A stretch of 64,000 nucleotides of DNA, from NCBI GenBank assembly GCA_021734025.1, contig JAIPJS010000012.1, forward strand, positions 1 through 64,000, given 5' to 3'. Below the pieces are notes generated by a model. It searched no databases. It was given only the letters and a program-made list of their open reading frames with translations, and was not told the origin of the DNA. The DNA comes from Candidatus Neomarinimicrobiota bacterium (GTDB lineage: Bacteria > Fidelibacterota > JAANXI01). Below are positions 57,107-64,000 of this stretch, one piece after another. Position numbers and translations under genes: made by a program. The first letter of the stretch is position 1; the number at the start of each line of letters is the position of its first letter.

Positions 57107-58768
57107 TTATTTCCGTCCGTTTAATCCGGTCTTGAGTATATCTAACGCCTCCTCGTTATTAGCCTTTGTCATGTGCGGAATCCCAGTAACTTCTTCGGTT
57201 TCCATGTTTGCCGACATCAGGTCTTTCCGGTTCAGCGTATGGATATCAAACTTCCGCACGCCAGCCATAAACTGCTGTAGTCCGGCGCTCAGTTTGTCTG
57301 CATAGTTCCACATCGCCACGGCGCCCAGCGGGATATTTTTCATCTCCTCCGGACCAATAAGGTCTTCCACGTCGTACCATCCGGCGAAGATCCGTTCCGG
57401 GGTTTCGCCGTATTTATTCACCGTCGACGGCAGCTTGTTCCAGTTGCCGTTCAGTTCTTCCTGCCGTTCCGGATCGAAGACGCCCTGAATATTCGCACCC
57501 ACGAATCCCGGAATCATGGGTGCCCGGCCCATGCAGACCAGTTTTGCATACGGTGAACCCAGCGCCAGCGCCTTAAAGATGTGATCTTCCCTGGCAAAAC
57601 CGCCTGCGAATGAGAGATCCGGCACATCGATTCCGTGCTCAGCCAGCGTATCGGCATATTCGACGGCCTTCGAATGCAGGTGCACAGAGGGGATTCCCCA
57701 GTGCTCCATCATATTCCAGGGGCTCATTCCGGTTCCACCGCCAGCGCCATCGATGGTGACCAGGTCGAGTTTGGCATCGGCGGCAAACCGCAACGCCATA
57801 GCCAATCCCTGCATATCATATGCGCCGGTTTTCAGGGAAATTCGTTTGAATCCAAGGCCACGCAGGTACTCCACCCGTTCCATAAATTGCTGCTTCAGAT
57901 CATCCGTGGTGGGCGCGTCGGTTCCACCTAACCGGCTGTGCCGCGCAAAGCTGCGGATGGCCCGGGATTTATACGCTTTTTGGATGGTTTCGGACGTGGG
58001 ATCGGGATCGACAACATACCCTCGTTCCTTCAGGAATTTTGCATAGTCCAGACTCCTGACCTGGATTTCGCCGCCGATATCCTTGGCGCCCTGCCCCCAT
58101 TTCAGTTCGATAATGACATCATCACCATAATGCTCGGATACGTATTCGGCCACGCCGTTTCGGGTATCTTCTACGTTCAGCTGAACGAATATCCCCCCGT
58201 ATCCGTCATGCATATACCGCTGATACGTCTGAATACGTCGGTCCAGCTCCGGTGCGTTAACCACGCTGCCATCTTCCAGTTCGGCTTCCTGGTCTACGCC
58301 GACTACGTTCTCTCCGATTACAATCGGAAATCCGACCAGTGCGCTTCCAATGGCAAACGAATCCCAGTACTTCCGGGCGATTTCGGTTGAACCGAGGGCG
58401 CCTGTCATTATCGGAACCCGGCTTTTGGTTTTGACCTCTCTGCCGAATTCGGTTTCGATTTTGACATTGGGGAAAATACAGTCGTCCGCTGAATTCTGTA
58501 ACCCGGGCGGAAGCCCCTCCGCGCCGTGGACGTAACCCTGAATTCTCAAACTATGGTAGCCGACACCCTTCGGGGAAATGTTGGCGCTGCCTGCGGTGAT
58601 GTCACCAAAATCTCTGGGATACAGGATTTTACGACCAATAATTGAGGAGAGCCACGTTTCGCATTTGCCCTTGCAATCTGCCCGACACAGGGTGCACAAG
58701 CCGGATTCGGCCGCATCCCCACGGTTAACAGTTCCAAGCGCATCGTTCCTGCCTCGCCATTCTTGCAT
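57107..58768 (-). CDS. FMN-binding glutamate synthase-family protein (GltB central domain)
   Basis: A 553-residue cytoplasmic protein with an N-terminal cysteine cluster (CTLCRADCKGKC). The FMN-binding barrel of glutamate synthase follows: SRVPIMTGALGSTEIA, ELKWGQGAKDIGGEI, FKRISLKTGAYDM, LVTIDGAGGGTGMSPWNMM and ALGSPYAKLVCMGRAPMIPG. It lacks the amidotransferase and C-terminal GXGXG domains of full GltB. Such single-domain proteins occur in many bacteria and archaea; glutamate synthesis is possible but not established. A GGAGG site precedes the start. Confidence 0.9.
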   Translation of the reverse strand: MQEWRGRNDALGTVNRGDAAESGLCTLCRADCKGKCETWLSSIIGRKILYPRDFGDITAGSANISPKGVGYHSLRIQGYVHGAEGLPPGLQNSADDCIFPNVKIETEFGREVKTKSRVPIMTGALGSTEIARKYWDSFAIGSALVGFPIVIGENVVGVDQEAELEDGSVVNAPELDRRIQTYQRYMHDGYGGIFVQLNVEDTRNGVAEYVSEHYGDDVIIELKWGQGAKDIGGEIQVRSLDYAKFLKERGYVVDPDPTSETIQKAYKSRAIRSFARHSRLGGTDAPTTDDLKQQFMERVEYLRGLGFKRISLKTGAYDMQGLAMALRFAADAKLDLVTIDGAGGGTGMSPWNMMEHWGIPSVHLHSKAVEYADTLAEHGIDVPDLSFAGGFAREDHIFKALALGSPYAKLVCMGRAPMIPGFVGANIQGVFDPERQEELNGNWNKLPSTVNKYGETPERIFAGWYDVEDLIGPEEMKNIPLGAVAMWNYADKLSAGLQQFMAGVRKFDIHTLNRKDLMSANMETEEVTGIPHMTKANNEEALDILKTGLNGRK

Positions 58769-58947
58769 AAACCTATCCTCCGGTTTCTTTTTGAGGTTTG
58801 ATTGTAATCTATGTACGGCGATACCGCGTCCACGGCATCACTGTTATGCGAGACAGTAAAACAAATTGGGGGGATGATCTGCGCAGGGTAAAAATGACCC
58901 AATACAGATTAGAGCGGGGGGATTTTGGTGAGTCCGGAAAGATTCCA

Positions 58948-58982
58948 CAGCAGAGGTTGTTACGGAAATTCTACCTCTGCTG
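58948..58982. repeat. Hairpin between transaldolase and the GltB-like gene
   Basis: CAGCAGAGGT (58948-58957) pairs exactly with ACCTCTGCTG (58973-58982). There is no T-run, so it could be a rho-independent terminator only weakly. Otherwise the 276-nt gap 58769-59044 is blank. Confidence 0.55.
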
Positions 58983-59044
58983 CGTGATCTTCATATCCCG
59001 GAAGTGTGCGATTCCAATAAACGGAATCCCGGCGAAATCGGTAA

Positions 59045-60172
59045 TTATCCGACTTCTTTCATCTTCTGTTCAAGCGTTTCCATCAGATTGTCAAACGGCT
59101 TGATGAATTTCTGGATACCTTCATCCAGCAGGCGCTGTGTAACGTAATCAAGGTCAATATCGAGCTCGTACATATTCATAAGCGTTTCTTCCGATTCCTC
59201 GATACCTTCTTCAACCGTATTTTCTTTCAGCGTACCGTGGTCGGCAAACGCGTCAATGGTTTTATCCGGAAGGGTATTCACCGTATTTTGTCCAATGAGT
59301 GAATCCACGTAGCGCACGTCGCTATATTCCGGATTCTTGGTGCTGGTACTCGCCCACAACGGACGCTGTACTCGCGCACCCTTCTCTTCCAGGAGTTTCC
59401 ACCGTGCCGATCCAAAAATCCATTTATAACTCTGATAGGCAAGTTTCGCGTTTGCAATGGCCGACTCGCCCATTAATTCTTTGGCAAGTTTTTTCTCCTC
59501 GGTGTTATCAGTGCCGTAGATGCGGTGCTCCAACAGTTCATCGACCAATACATCCATCCGACTCAGGAAAAAGCTGGCAACCGATGCCACCGATTTCAGC
59601 GGCAAGCCTTCCGCTGCGCGCCGTTCCATAGCCCTGATATATGCATACGCCACATCCTCGTAACTCTGAATGGAGAACAGCAGCGTTACGTTAACGTTAA
59701 TACCTTCATACAGTGCTTCTTCGATTGCCGGGACGCCGGCCGGGGTTCCCGGAATCTTGATGAAGCAGTTCGGCCGATCAACCTTTTTGAACAGACGCCG
59801 AGCCTCATTCGCAGTACCTTCCGTATCATGGGCAAGATACGGTGAGACTTCCAGGCTCACATAGCCGTCAGCCCCATCGGTTTCGTCGTACAAGCCACGC
59901 AGTTCATCACACGCGTCCTGCACATCTTTTACCACAACCGCTTCGTACACTTCATCCACTGATTTGCCGGCTTCGGTCAATTCCCGGATCTGGTCATCGT
60001 AATCGTCGCTCTGGGTAATCGCCTTCTGAAAAATACTGGGATTGGAGGTGATACCGCGCAAGCCCTGTTCTTCCACACGGTTTTTCAGTTCTCCGGATTT
60101 AATCTTTCCGCGGGTGAGGTTGTCTAGCCAGTAACTTTGGCCGTAATTAATAAGCTCCGTTAGTCGATTCAT
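59045..60172 (-). CDS. tal: Transaldolase
   Basis: Transfers the dihydroxyacetone unit between sugar phosphates in the non-oxidative pentose phosphate pathway. The 375-residue protein is of the longer tal class. It has the N-terminal GLRGITSNPSIFQKAI, the Schiff-base Lys at about residue 139 in NCFIKIPGTPAGVPAIEEAL, then GINVNVTLLFS and the C-terminal VNTLPDKTIDAFADHG. GAGG lies ahead of the start. It has no close operon partners; upstream lies the palindrome island. Confidence 0.96.
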   Translation of the reverse strand: MNRLTELINYGQSYWLDNLTRGKIKSGELKNRVEEQGLRGITSNPSIFQKAITQSDDYDDQIRELTEAGKSVDEVYEAVVVKDVQDACDELRGLYDETDGADGYVSLEVSPYLAHDTEGTANEARRLFKKVDRPNCFIKIPGTPAGVPAIEEALYEGINVNVTLLFSIQSYEDVAYAYIRAMERRAAEGLPLKSVASVASFFLSRMDVLVDELLEHRIYGTDNTEEKKLAKELMGESAIANAKLAYQSYKWIFGSARWKLLEEKGARVQRPLWASTSTKNPEYSDVRYVDSLIGQNTVNTLPDKTIDAFADHGTLKENTVEEGIEESEETLMNMYELDIDLDYVTQRLLDEGIQKFIKPFDNLMETLEQKMKEVG

Positions 60173-60399
60173 ATCATTTTCCTCTGCTCAGTAATTATTT
60201 CAATTCTCTTCCGCACTCAGTTTTCCGAAAGCATAGTAATGTAATGATTTCTGATATAGTCCTCAACAGTGCAAGTGACTTATTCAAACAATATTTTTCT
60301 AATTTGAATTATTCATAAATATTGCTTTAAAACCTCCTATTCCAGATCTGGAAGTAGTTTCGACCCAAATTTACGCCGTATTATAGTCGGGAATTTTTT

Positions 60400-60431
60400 T
60401 AGTAGAGACACGCCATGGCGTGTCTCTACTA
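60400..60431. repeat. Perfect 32-bp palindrome, GTAGAG...CTCTAC family
   Basis: Arms TAGTAGAGACACGCC and the reverse complement meet at a CCATGG centre. It shares the GTAGAG ends and CCATGG centre with 60606-60633 but differs between them. Confidence 0.95.
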
Positions 60432-60483
60432 CCGCTTATTTTTTATAAAGTTACGTGAATTTTGACAATTATAAATTTCCAAA

Positions 60484-60521
60484 TTTATGAATTAATCAGG
60501 TTAACCTGATTAATTCATAAA
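60484..60521. repeat. Perfect 38-bp AT-rich palindrome
   Basis: Left arm TTTATGAATTAATCAGGTT, right arm its exact complement, with a GGTTAACC centre. No mismatch and no loop. Confidence 0.95.
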
Positions 60522-60605
60522 ATAGCAGCACCTTTTTCGGCAATCAAATAGTACAAATATTCAGTGAGCTCTTCTGAACCAAAGGAAGGATTGGAAATGT
60601 TCCAA

Positions 60606-60633
60606 GTAGAGCCGTTCCATGGAACGGCTCTAC
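60606..60633. repeat. Perfect 28-bp palindrome, GTAGAG...CTCTAC family
   Basis: Arm GTAGAGCCGTTCCA with its exact reverse complement. It has the same ends and CCATGG centre as 60400-60431, with a different middle that is still fully palindromic. Confidence 0.95.
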
Positions 60634-60771
60634 CCAACTGAAAATATTGATATTAGCACGCCTAAAATTCGTACATTTATTTCGATTTATGAATAATTCA
60701 GGCTAAGTCCTAAGACTCACCCCAACGAGTAAAAACTTCACCAAATAAAGAGGATTTTGTTTTTTTCATCC

Positions 60772-60813
60772 ACACTTTTTTCCCGACGGATCGGGACAGG
60801 TAAAAAAAGTGTG
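60772..60813. repeat. Two-stem inverted repeat
   Basis: CACACTTTTT (60772-60781) pairs with AAAAAGTGTG (60804-60813), and CCCGA/TCGGG (60782-60786 and 60791-60795) forms an inner stem. Confidence 0.8.
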
Positions 60814-60827
60814 CAAAAATCCGGCTG

Positions 60828-60959
60828 GAATACTGGTTTGAAAACGCTGGCGGCTCGCTTCAGGTGGGAACCAGAACTCCCTCCAGCTTACTGGCTGTCG
60901 GTCAAACAGCTGGTTCCCACTTTCTTTCGCTCACCGAGCGTTGGAACAAACCAGTATTC
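60828..60959. repeat. Nested inverted repeat, element B
   Basis: Outer 13-bp stem GAATACTGGTTTG/CAAACCAGTATTC (60828-60840, 60947-60959) and inner 11-bp stem GTGGGAACCAG/CTGGTTCCCAC (60864-60874, 60910-60920). The loop begins AACTCCC and ends GGTCAAACAG, as in element C. A middle AACGCT/AGCGTT stem may also form. AAGGCC follows the element. Confidence 0.88.
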
Positions 60960-61112
60960 AAGGCCGATAAATATCGAAATTTTAGGCTTCGTCCTCAACA
61001 CAACATGTGGGTTTATCCCACTTTTATCTTGATACGCTTGTGCGGAATACTTGCACGCTAAAAGCGGGCCAAAAAATCAAGGCTGTGCGCTTGTATGGAA
61101 CACTTGGACATT

Positions 61113-61225
61113 AATTAATTTTGGAAACTTCTACACCTCACTCCAGGCCAAAACCGAAACTCCCCGTGGTCAAACAGTCGGTTTTGGCTGTCTTTTGTTC
61201 GGCAGAAGTTTCATCAAAATTAATT
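61113..61225. repeat. Nested inverted repeat, element C
   Basis: Outer stem AATTAATTTTG/CAAAATTAATT (61113-61123, 61215-61225) is stacked on GAAACTTCT/AGAAGTTTC with a 2-nt bulge. The inner stem is GCCAAAACCGA/TCGGTTTTGGC (61147-61157, 61178-61188). The loop (61158-61177) begins AACTCCCC and ends GGTCAAACAG. GCAAGGCC follows. Confidence 0.88.
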
Positions 61226-61257
61226 GCAAGGCCATATACAAGCCATGGTTTTGTTTT

Positions 61258-61414
61258 ACCCGGAAACTCAGTGTTTGAGCACCCCAATAGGAACTATAAG
61301 AGCGGAATTTCTGATATAAAATTTAGTATGTAAGACCATTTATCGGATAGGGAGTGCGAGTTCTGAGTTTCCTTGATTTTTTCTGTCCCCTTTTTCATCA
61401 AGGAAAAAGGGGAC
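61258..61414. repeat. Structured dispersed repeat, copy 2
   Basis: GGAAACTCAG (61262-61271) pairs with CTGAGTTTCC (61363-61372); the 11-bp stem GTCCCCTTTTT/AAAAAGGGGAC with loop CATCAAGG is at 61385-61414. Copy 1 is at 53.8 kb. The stem differences are compensated on both arms. It ends 18 nt from the proC stop. Confidence 0.85.
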
Positions 61415-61431
61415 AATAGATCAGAAAAGAG

Positions 61432-62268
61432 TTATTCCTCCCCATTGGGATTATCATACAGCCCCTCGGCCAGATCGGCGGAGGTGAGGATTCCCTTAAT
61501 CATCGCCGAGCTAAATCCTTCGTGCTCCATCCGGTTGAGTCCGCCGATAGTGCAACCTCTGGGCGTGGTGACTTTGTCGATTTCGGACTCGGGATGGTGC
61601 TTCGACTTCAGGAGCAGCGATGCGGCGCCCTTGGCGGTCTGCGCGGCCATGATTAGGGCTTCTTCGGAATGAAAACCGATTTCGATGCCACCCTGTGAGG
61701 CTGCACGAATCGCCCGAAGGAAAAAAGCAATGCCGCATGCGACGAGCGCCGTTGCCGGCGTCATCCGGTTTTCGTCTAACACCACAACCTGGCCAATAAG
61801 CTCGAACAGGGTACGTGTCGCATCGATGGCATCTTCGCTGCCGGGACGAGCGGCGATACACGTCATGGATTCGCCAATTTCAATGGCGGTATTCGGCATC
61901 ACCCGAACGACCGGGACATCCTTCTCCAGGTGCTTCAGGATTTCGTTAATACTCACCGCCGTCACTATTGACATCAGGATATGCTTTTGCGGATCGATAT
62001 CGTCCTTTATCTGATTTAACAGCCCGACAAGCTGCTGCGGCTGTACCGCGATAATCACCAAATCCGCCGAGCGGACGGCTTCCCGGTTATCCTTGGAGAT
62101 ATGATATCCTTCGTCCTCGAACTCCTCGATGAACTGGAGATTCCGCCGGGTCAGCGTTACCTGATCAGCATCCACTTTCCCCGACTGCACAAAACCCCGG
62201 GCGATGGCCTGCCCGATATTTCCTGCGCCGAGGACAGTAATCTTCTTTGCAAAAATATCGTCACTCAT
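61432..62268 (-). CDS. proC: Pyrroline-5-carboxylate reductase
   Basis: Last step of proline synthesis, NAD(P)H-dependent. The 278-residue protein has the N-terminal GAGNIGQAIARGFVQSG Rossmann motif, then VVRVMPNTAIEIGESM and the C-terminal helical dimerisation region with KVTTPRGCTIGGL (as DKVTTPRG). It is the normal length. It lies downstream of argH with a structured 182-nt leader that could act as an attenuator. Confidence 0.96.
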   Translation of the reverse strand: MSDDIFAKKITVLGAGNIGQAIARGFVQSGKVDADQVTLTRRNLQFIEEFEDEGYHISKDNREAVRSADLVIIAVQPQQLVGLLNQIKDDIDPQKHILMSIVTAVSINEILKHLEKDVPVVRVMPNTAIEIGESMTCIAARPGSEDAIDATRTLFELIGQVVVLDENRMTPATALVACGIAFFLRAIRAASQGGIEIGFHSEEALIMAAQTAKGAASLLLKSKHHPESEIDKVTTPRGCTIGGLNRMEHEGFSSAMIKGILTSADLAEGLYDNPNGEE

Positions 62269-62355
62269 AACACACGTATCCCTTCTGTTCTGTAATTTGG
62301 ATTCCCATTCGAATGCCAGAAAATTTTGTTAGGATTATTTAAATATACCCGATAA

Positions 62356-62438
62356 TAAAAAAAGAAACAGCCAAATCAACCGGCATCTCATTAGAGGTGG
62401 CTGCCGGGCACCCTCCCCCCAGAAGGCATCCGACAGCC
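62356..62438 (-). promoter_or_regulatory. Attenuator-like alternative hairpins between argH and proC
   Basis: Read on the minus strand, segment 1 GGCTGTCGG (62438-62430) can pair with segment 2 CCGGCAGCC (62407-62399, one mismatch). Segment 2, extended to CAGCCA (62403-62398), can instead pair with segment 3 TGGCTG (62373-62368), which is followed by TTTCTTTTTTT. Pairing 1:2 and 2:3 exclude each other. The region begins 12 nt after the argH stop. No leader peptide is evident. Confidence 0.5.
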
Positions 62439-62450
62439 ATTGTGTTCCCC

Positions 62451-63626
62451 CTAATAGTCTTCAGAAATTTTTCTGTAGGCATCCCGGAACGGCACACCCT
62501 GTTTCACGAGTTCATACGCCCGCTCGGTTGCATATAATTCCGCAGTCATTGATTCTGCACACCGATCCCGGTTAACCCCGAGATTTTCCAGTGCGTAAGT
62601 CATAATGTCCAGAGATTCCAGAGTCGTCCGGAGTCCGCGCATGACCGGTTCCTTTGTCAGTTGCAAATCCCGGTGATATCCGGATTGAAGATTTGCTGCA
62701 ATATTTTGCGCCTGCTGCTGCCAGCCAGCTACCTGATGATACTTAGCTCTCACTAATTCAAATACGTCCGGATTATTCTTCTGCGGCATAATGGAACTCC
62801 CGGTACATAACTTTTCCGGCAATTCGAAGAAACCGTAGGCCGGAGCGCTGTAGTTCACGAGATCCGATGCCATTTTATTCAAATCCAGCATAATCATACT
62901 GCATCCGTGCAAAATCGTCGCTTCGTATTTTCCGCGACTGTTTTGCGTAGCGATCGGATTCTCCTGCACTCGGCTGAATCCCATCGCCTCCGCAGTCATT
63001 GCTCTATCAAGGTTCAGCGGCACGCCGTAACCGGCGCCGGCACCCAGCGGAGACTGATCCAGCATCTCCAGCGTACTTTCCAGGAGGATTTTGTTATCCT
63101 CCATTCCGGAAATAAATGCGTTAACCCACATTCCCATGGAGGACGGCATTGCTTTTCTTGTGTGGGTGAATCCCGGTATCTCCACTTCGCCGAATCTTTC
63201 ATCAAATGCGTTGGCCGATTCATTGAACCGGTCAATTTCCTTTACCATGGAATCTAATTGCTTCCGGTAATACAGCCGGAGCGCCGTCACGACCTGATCG
63301 TTCCGGCTCCGACCGGTGTGAATCTTTTTCCCCGTGTCTCCCAGCGATTCCGTGAGCCGCTCTTCGATGGCCGTGTGGCAGTCTTCTTGTTCCGGGGAAA
63401 TCGCGAATTCACCGAATTCGGCTTCGGCCTGGATTTTCTCGAGTTCCTCAACCAGGGACTCGACTTCGGCAGACTCGAGAATTCCAATAGCGCCCAACAT
63501 CTTTGCGTGGGCTTTGGACGCCTCACAATCGTAGACGACTAGCTCCTGATCGAGTTCGTAGTCATCCCCGACCGTAAACGCTTCGATCCGCGAATCGGTA
63601 TCGGAGTCAGGACTCCACAGTTTCAT
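62451..63626 (-). CDS. argH: Argininosuccinate lyase
   Basis: Splits argininosuccinate to arginine and fumarate. The 391 residues are somewhat short of the usual 450-470. The N-terminal part has [16 protein letters not shown] and [16 protein letters not shown], and the signature [17 protein letters not shown] lies near residue 270. The C-terminus ends early ([11 protein letters not shown]) relative to the long forms but keeps the [15 protein letters not shown] motif. I start at ATG 63626, inside the end of argG (20-nt overlap). Confidence 0.93.
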   Translation of the reverse strand: MKLWSPDSDTDSRIEAFTVGDDYELDQELVVYDCEASKAHAKMLGAIGILESAEVESLVEELEKIQAEAEFGEFAISPEQEDCHTAIEERLTESLGDTGKKIHTGRSRNDQVVTALRLYYRKQLDSMVKEIDRFNESANAFDERFGEVEIPGFTHTRKAMPSSMGMWVNAFISGMEDNKILLESTLEMLDQSPLGAGAGYGVPLNLDRAMTAEAMGFSRVQENPIATQNSRGKYEATILHGCSMIMLDLNKMASDLVNYSAPAYGFFELPEKLCTGSSIMPQKNNPDVFELVRAKYHQVAGWQQQAQNIAANLQSGYHRDLQLTKEPVMRGLRTTLESLDIMTYALENLGVNRDRCAESMTAELYATERAYELVKQGVPFRDAYRKISEDY

Positions 63627-64000
63627 TGAGCAGCTCTTCCTTGATAATGCGCCAGTCATACGGTCGGCCATCCCGCAGCACCAGGTTGTGTGCCTTCAGC
63701 CGGATAGCGCTAATATTGATAAATCCTCTGGAATCGGTGGCGTCAAATCCGCCCTCCACTTCCATGGAAGACATATCCTGGTCATACAGCGCTGTCGGAG
63801 ATTTCCGGCCGGTAACGTAGACATTCCCTTTGTACAGAGAAACAATCACCGTACCGTCGATCGCCTCCTGGCTTTTGTTAAATGCGCTCATGATAAAATC
63901 CATCTCCGGCGAAAACCAGTAGCCGTTGTAGATCAACTCGGAGAATTTCGGAATCAGCATATCCCGGAGATGCATGACCTCTTTGTCCATGGCCAGTCCC
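63607..64000 (-). CDS. argG: Argininosuccinate synthase, C-terminal part (runs off the window)
   Basis: The frame is open to the right edge, so only about 131 C-terminal residues are seen. They include [36 protein letters not shown] and [19 protein letters not shown], which match the ArgG C-terminal domain. The gene overlaps argH and is in the same operon (argG-argH), catalysing the preceding step of arginine synthesis from citrulline and aspartate. Confidence 0.93.
   Translation of the reverse strand, partial: GLAMDKEVMHLRDMLIPKFSELIYNGYWFSPEMDFIMSAFNKSQEAIDGTVIVSLYKGNVYVTGRKSPTALYDQDMSSMEVEGGFDATDSRGFINISAIRLKAHNLVLRDGRPYDWRIIKEELLNETVES

Larger units (their letters stand above)
60173..61431. 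other. Gene-free palindrome island between transaldolase and proC
   Basis: In 1,259 nt there is no credible coding gene. It holds at least seven inverted-repeat elements, annotated separately. Open frames here run through inverted repeats and lack ribosome sites or recognisable domains. Confidence 0.85.

Noticed and set aside
60828-61225. Integron attC sites as an explanation of elements B and C
   Set aside because: The elements have no clear RYYYAAC and GTTRRRY core pair and there is no integrase gene in the window.
60757-61333. Four plus-strand ORFs of 65-91 residues in the palindrome island
   Set aside because: They run through inverted repeats B and C, have no ribosome sites and look like chance frames.

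Overview
The window is chromosomal DNA from a Gram-negative (diderm) bacterium with periplasmic c-type cytochromes. Outer-membrane beta-barrels, a TonB-dependent receptor, a MacA/MacB-type exporter, MltG and many haem-binding CXXCH motifs support this. The gene mix (HspQ-like protein, long TPR protein, protease-propeller-barrel protein, large multihaem cytochromes, an octahaem HAO-like enzyme) suggests a marine or sediment bacterium of the FCB type, such as a Calditrichota, Marinimicrobia or Bacteroidota relative. There is no rRNA or tRNA gene in the window, so this placement is inference. I see no insertion sequence, prophage or CRISPR array.

Layout. 0-3 kb: folA, thyA, an EamA transporter and an HspQ-like protein. 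3-7.8 kb: an adaptor, two permeases, an ATPase and a Smr protein in one minus-strand operon. 8-10 kb: a metal-dependent hydrolase and the remains of a sensor kinase. 10-14 kb: nicotinate phosphoribosyltransferase, archease, an AbrB/RelE pair and RtcB (RNA repair). 14.4-17.9 kb: fur-feoB-zinc ribbon-DtxR/FeoA iron operon with a perfect Fur-type operator. 18-25 kb: giant TPR protein, UvrD/PcrA helicase, MltG. 25-37 kb: the showpiece, a minus-strand cluster running from a membrane cytochrome b and a membrane-anchored Fe-S flavoprotein through cytochromes with 20, about 31 and about 13 haem motifs to an outer-membrane barrel. 37-51 kb: esterase, nucleotide-sugar reductase-like protein, thiI, glnA, lrp, TonB receptor, dihaem cytochrome, hydrolase, methyltransferase, metallopeptidase. 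51-54 kb: octahaem HAO-like enzyme plus NapC/NirT-type membrane cytochrome. 54-64 kb: FMN reductase, ilvD, GltB-like protein, transaldolase, proC, argH and the end of argG.

Together the genes suggest respiratory electron flow that can leave the inner membrane by two multihaem routes: a reductive nitrogen or metal route at 51-54 kb and a possible trans-envelope conduit at 25-34 kb. Iron supply for this haem load is plausibly served by the Fur/FeoB operon.

The intergenic DNA is unusually rich in structure. A 1.26 kb gene-free island at 60.2-61.4 kb holds at least seven palindromic elements. Several of these, and a related copy at 53.8 kb, keep perfect stems although the stem sequence differs between copies, which is the signature of a conserved structure. 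Short-period word repeats recur in other gaps, and an attenuator-like arrangement lies between argH and proC.
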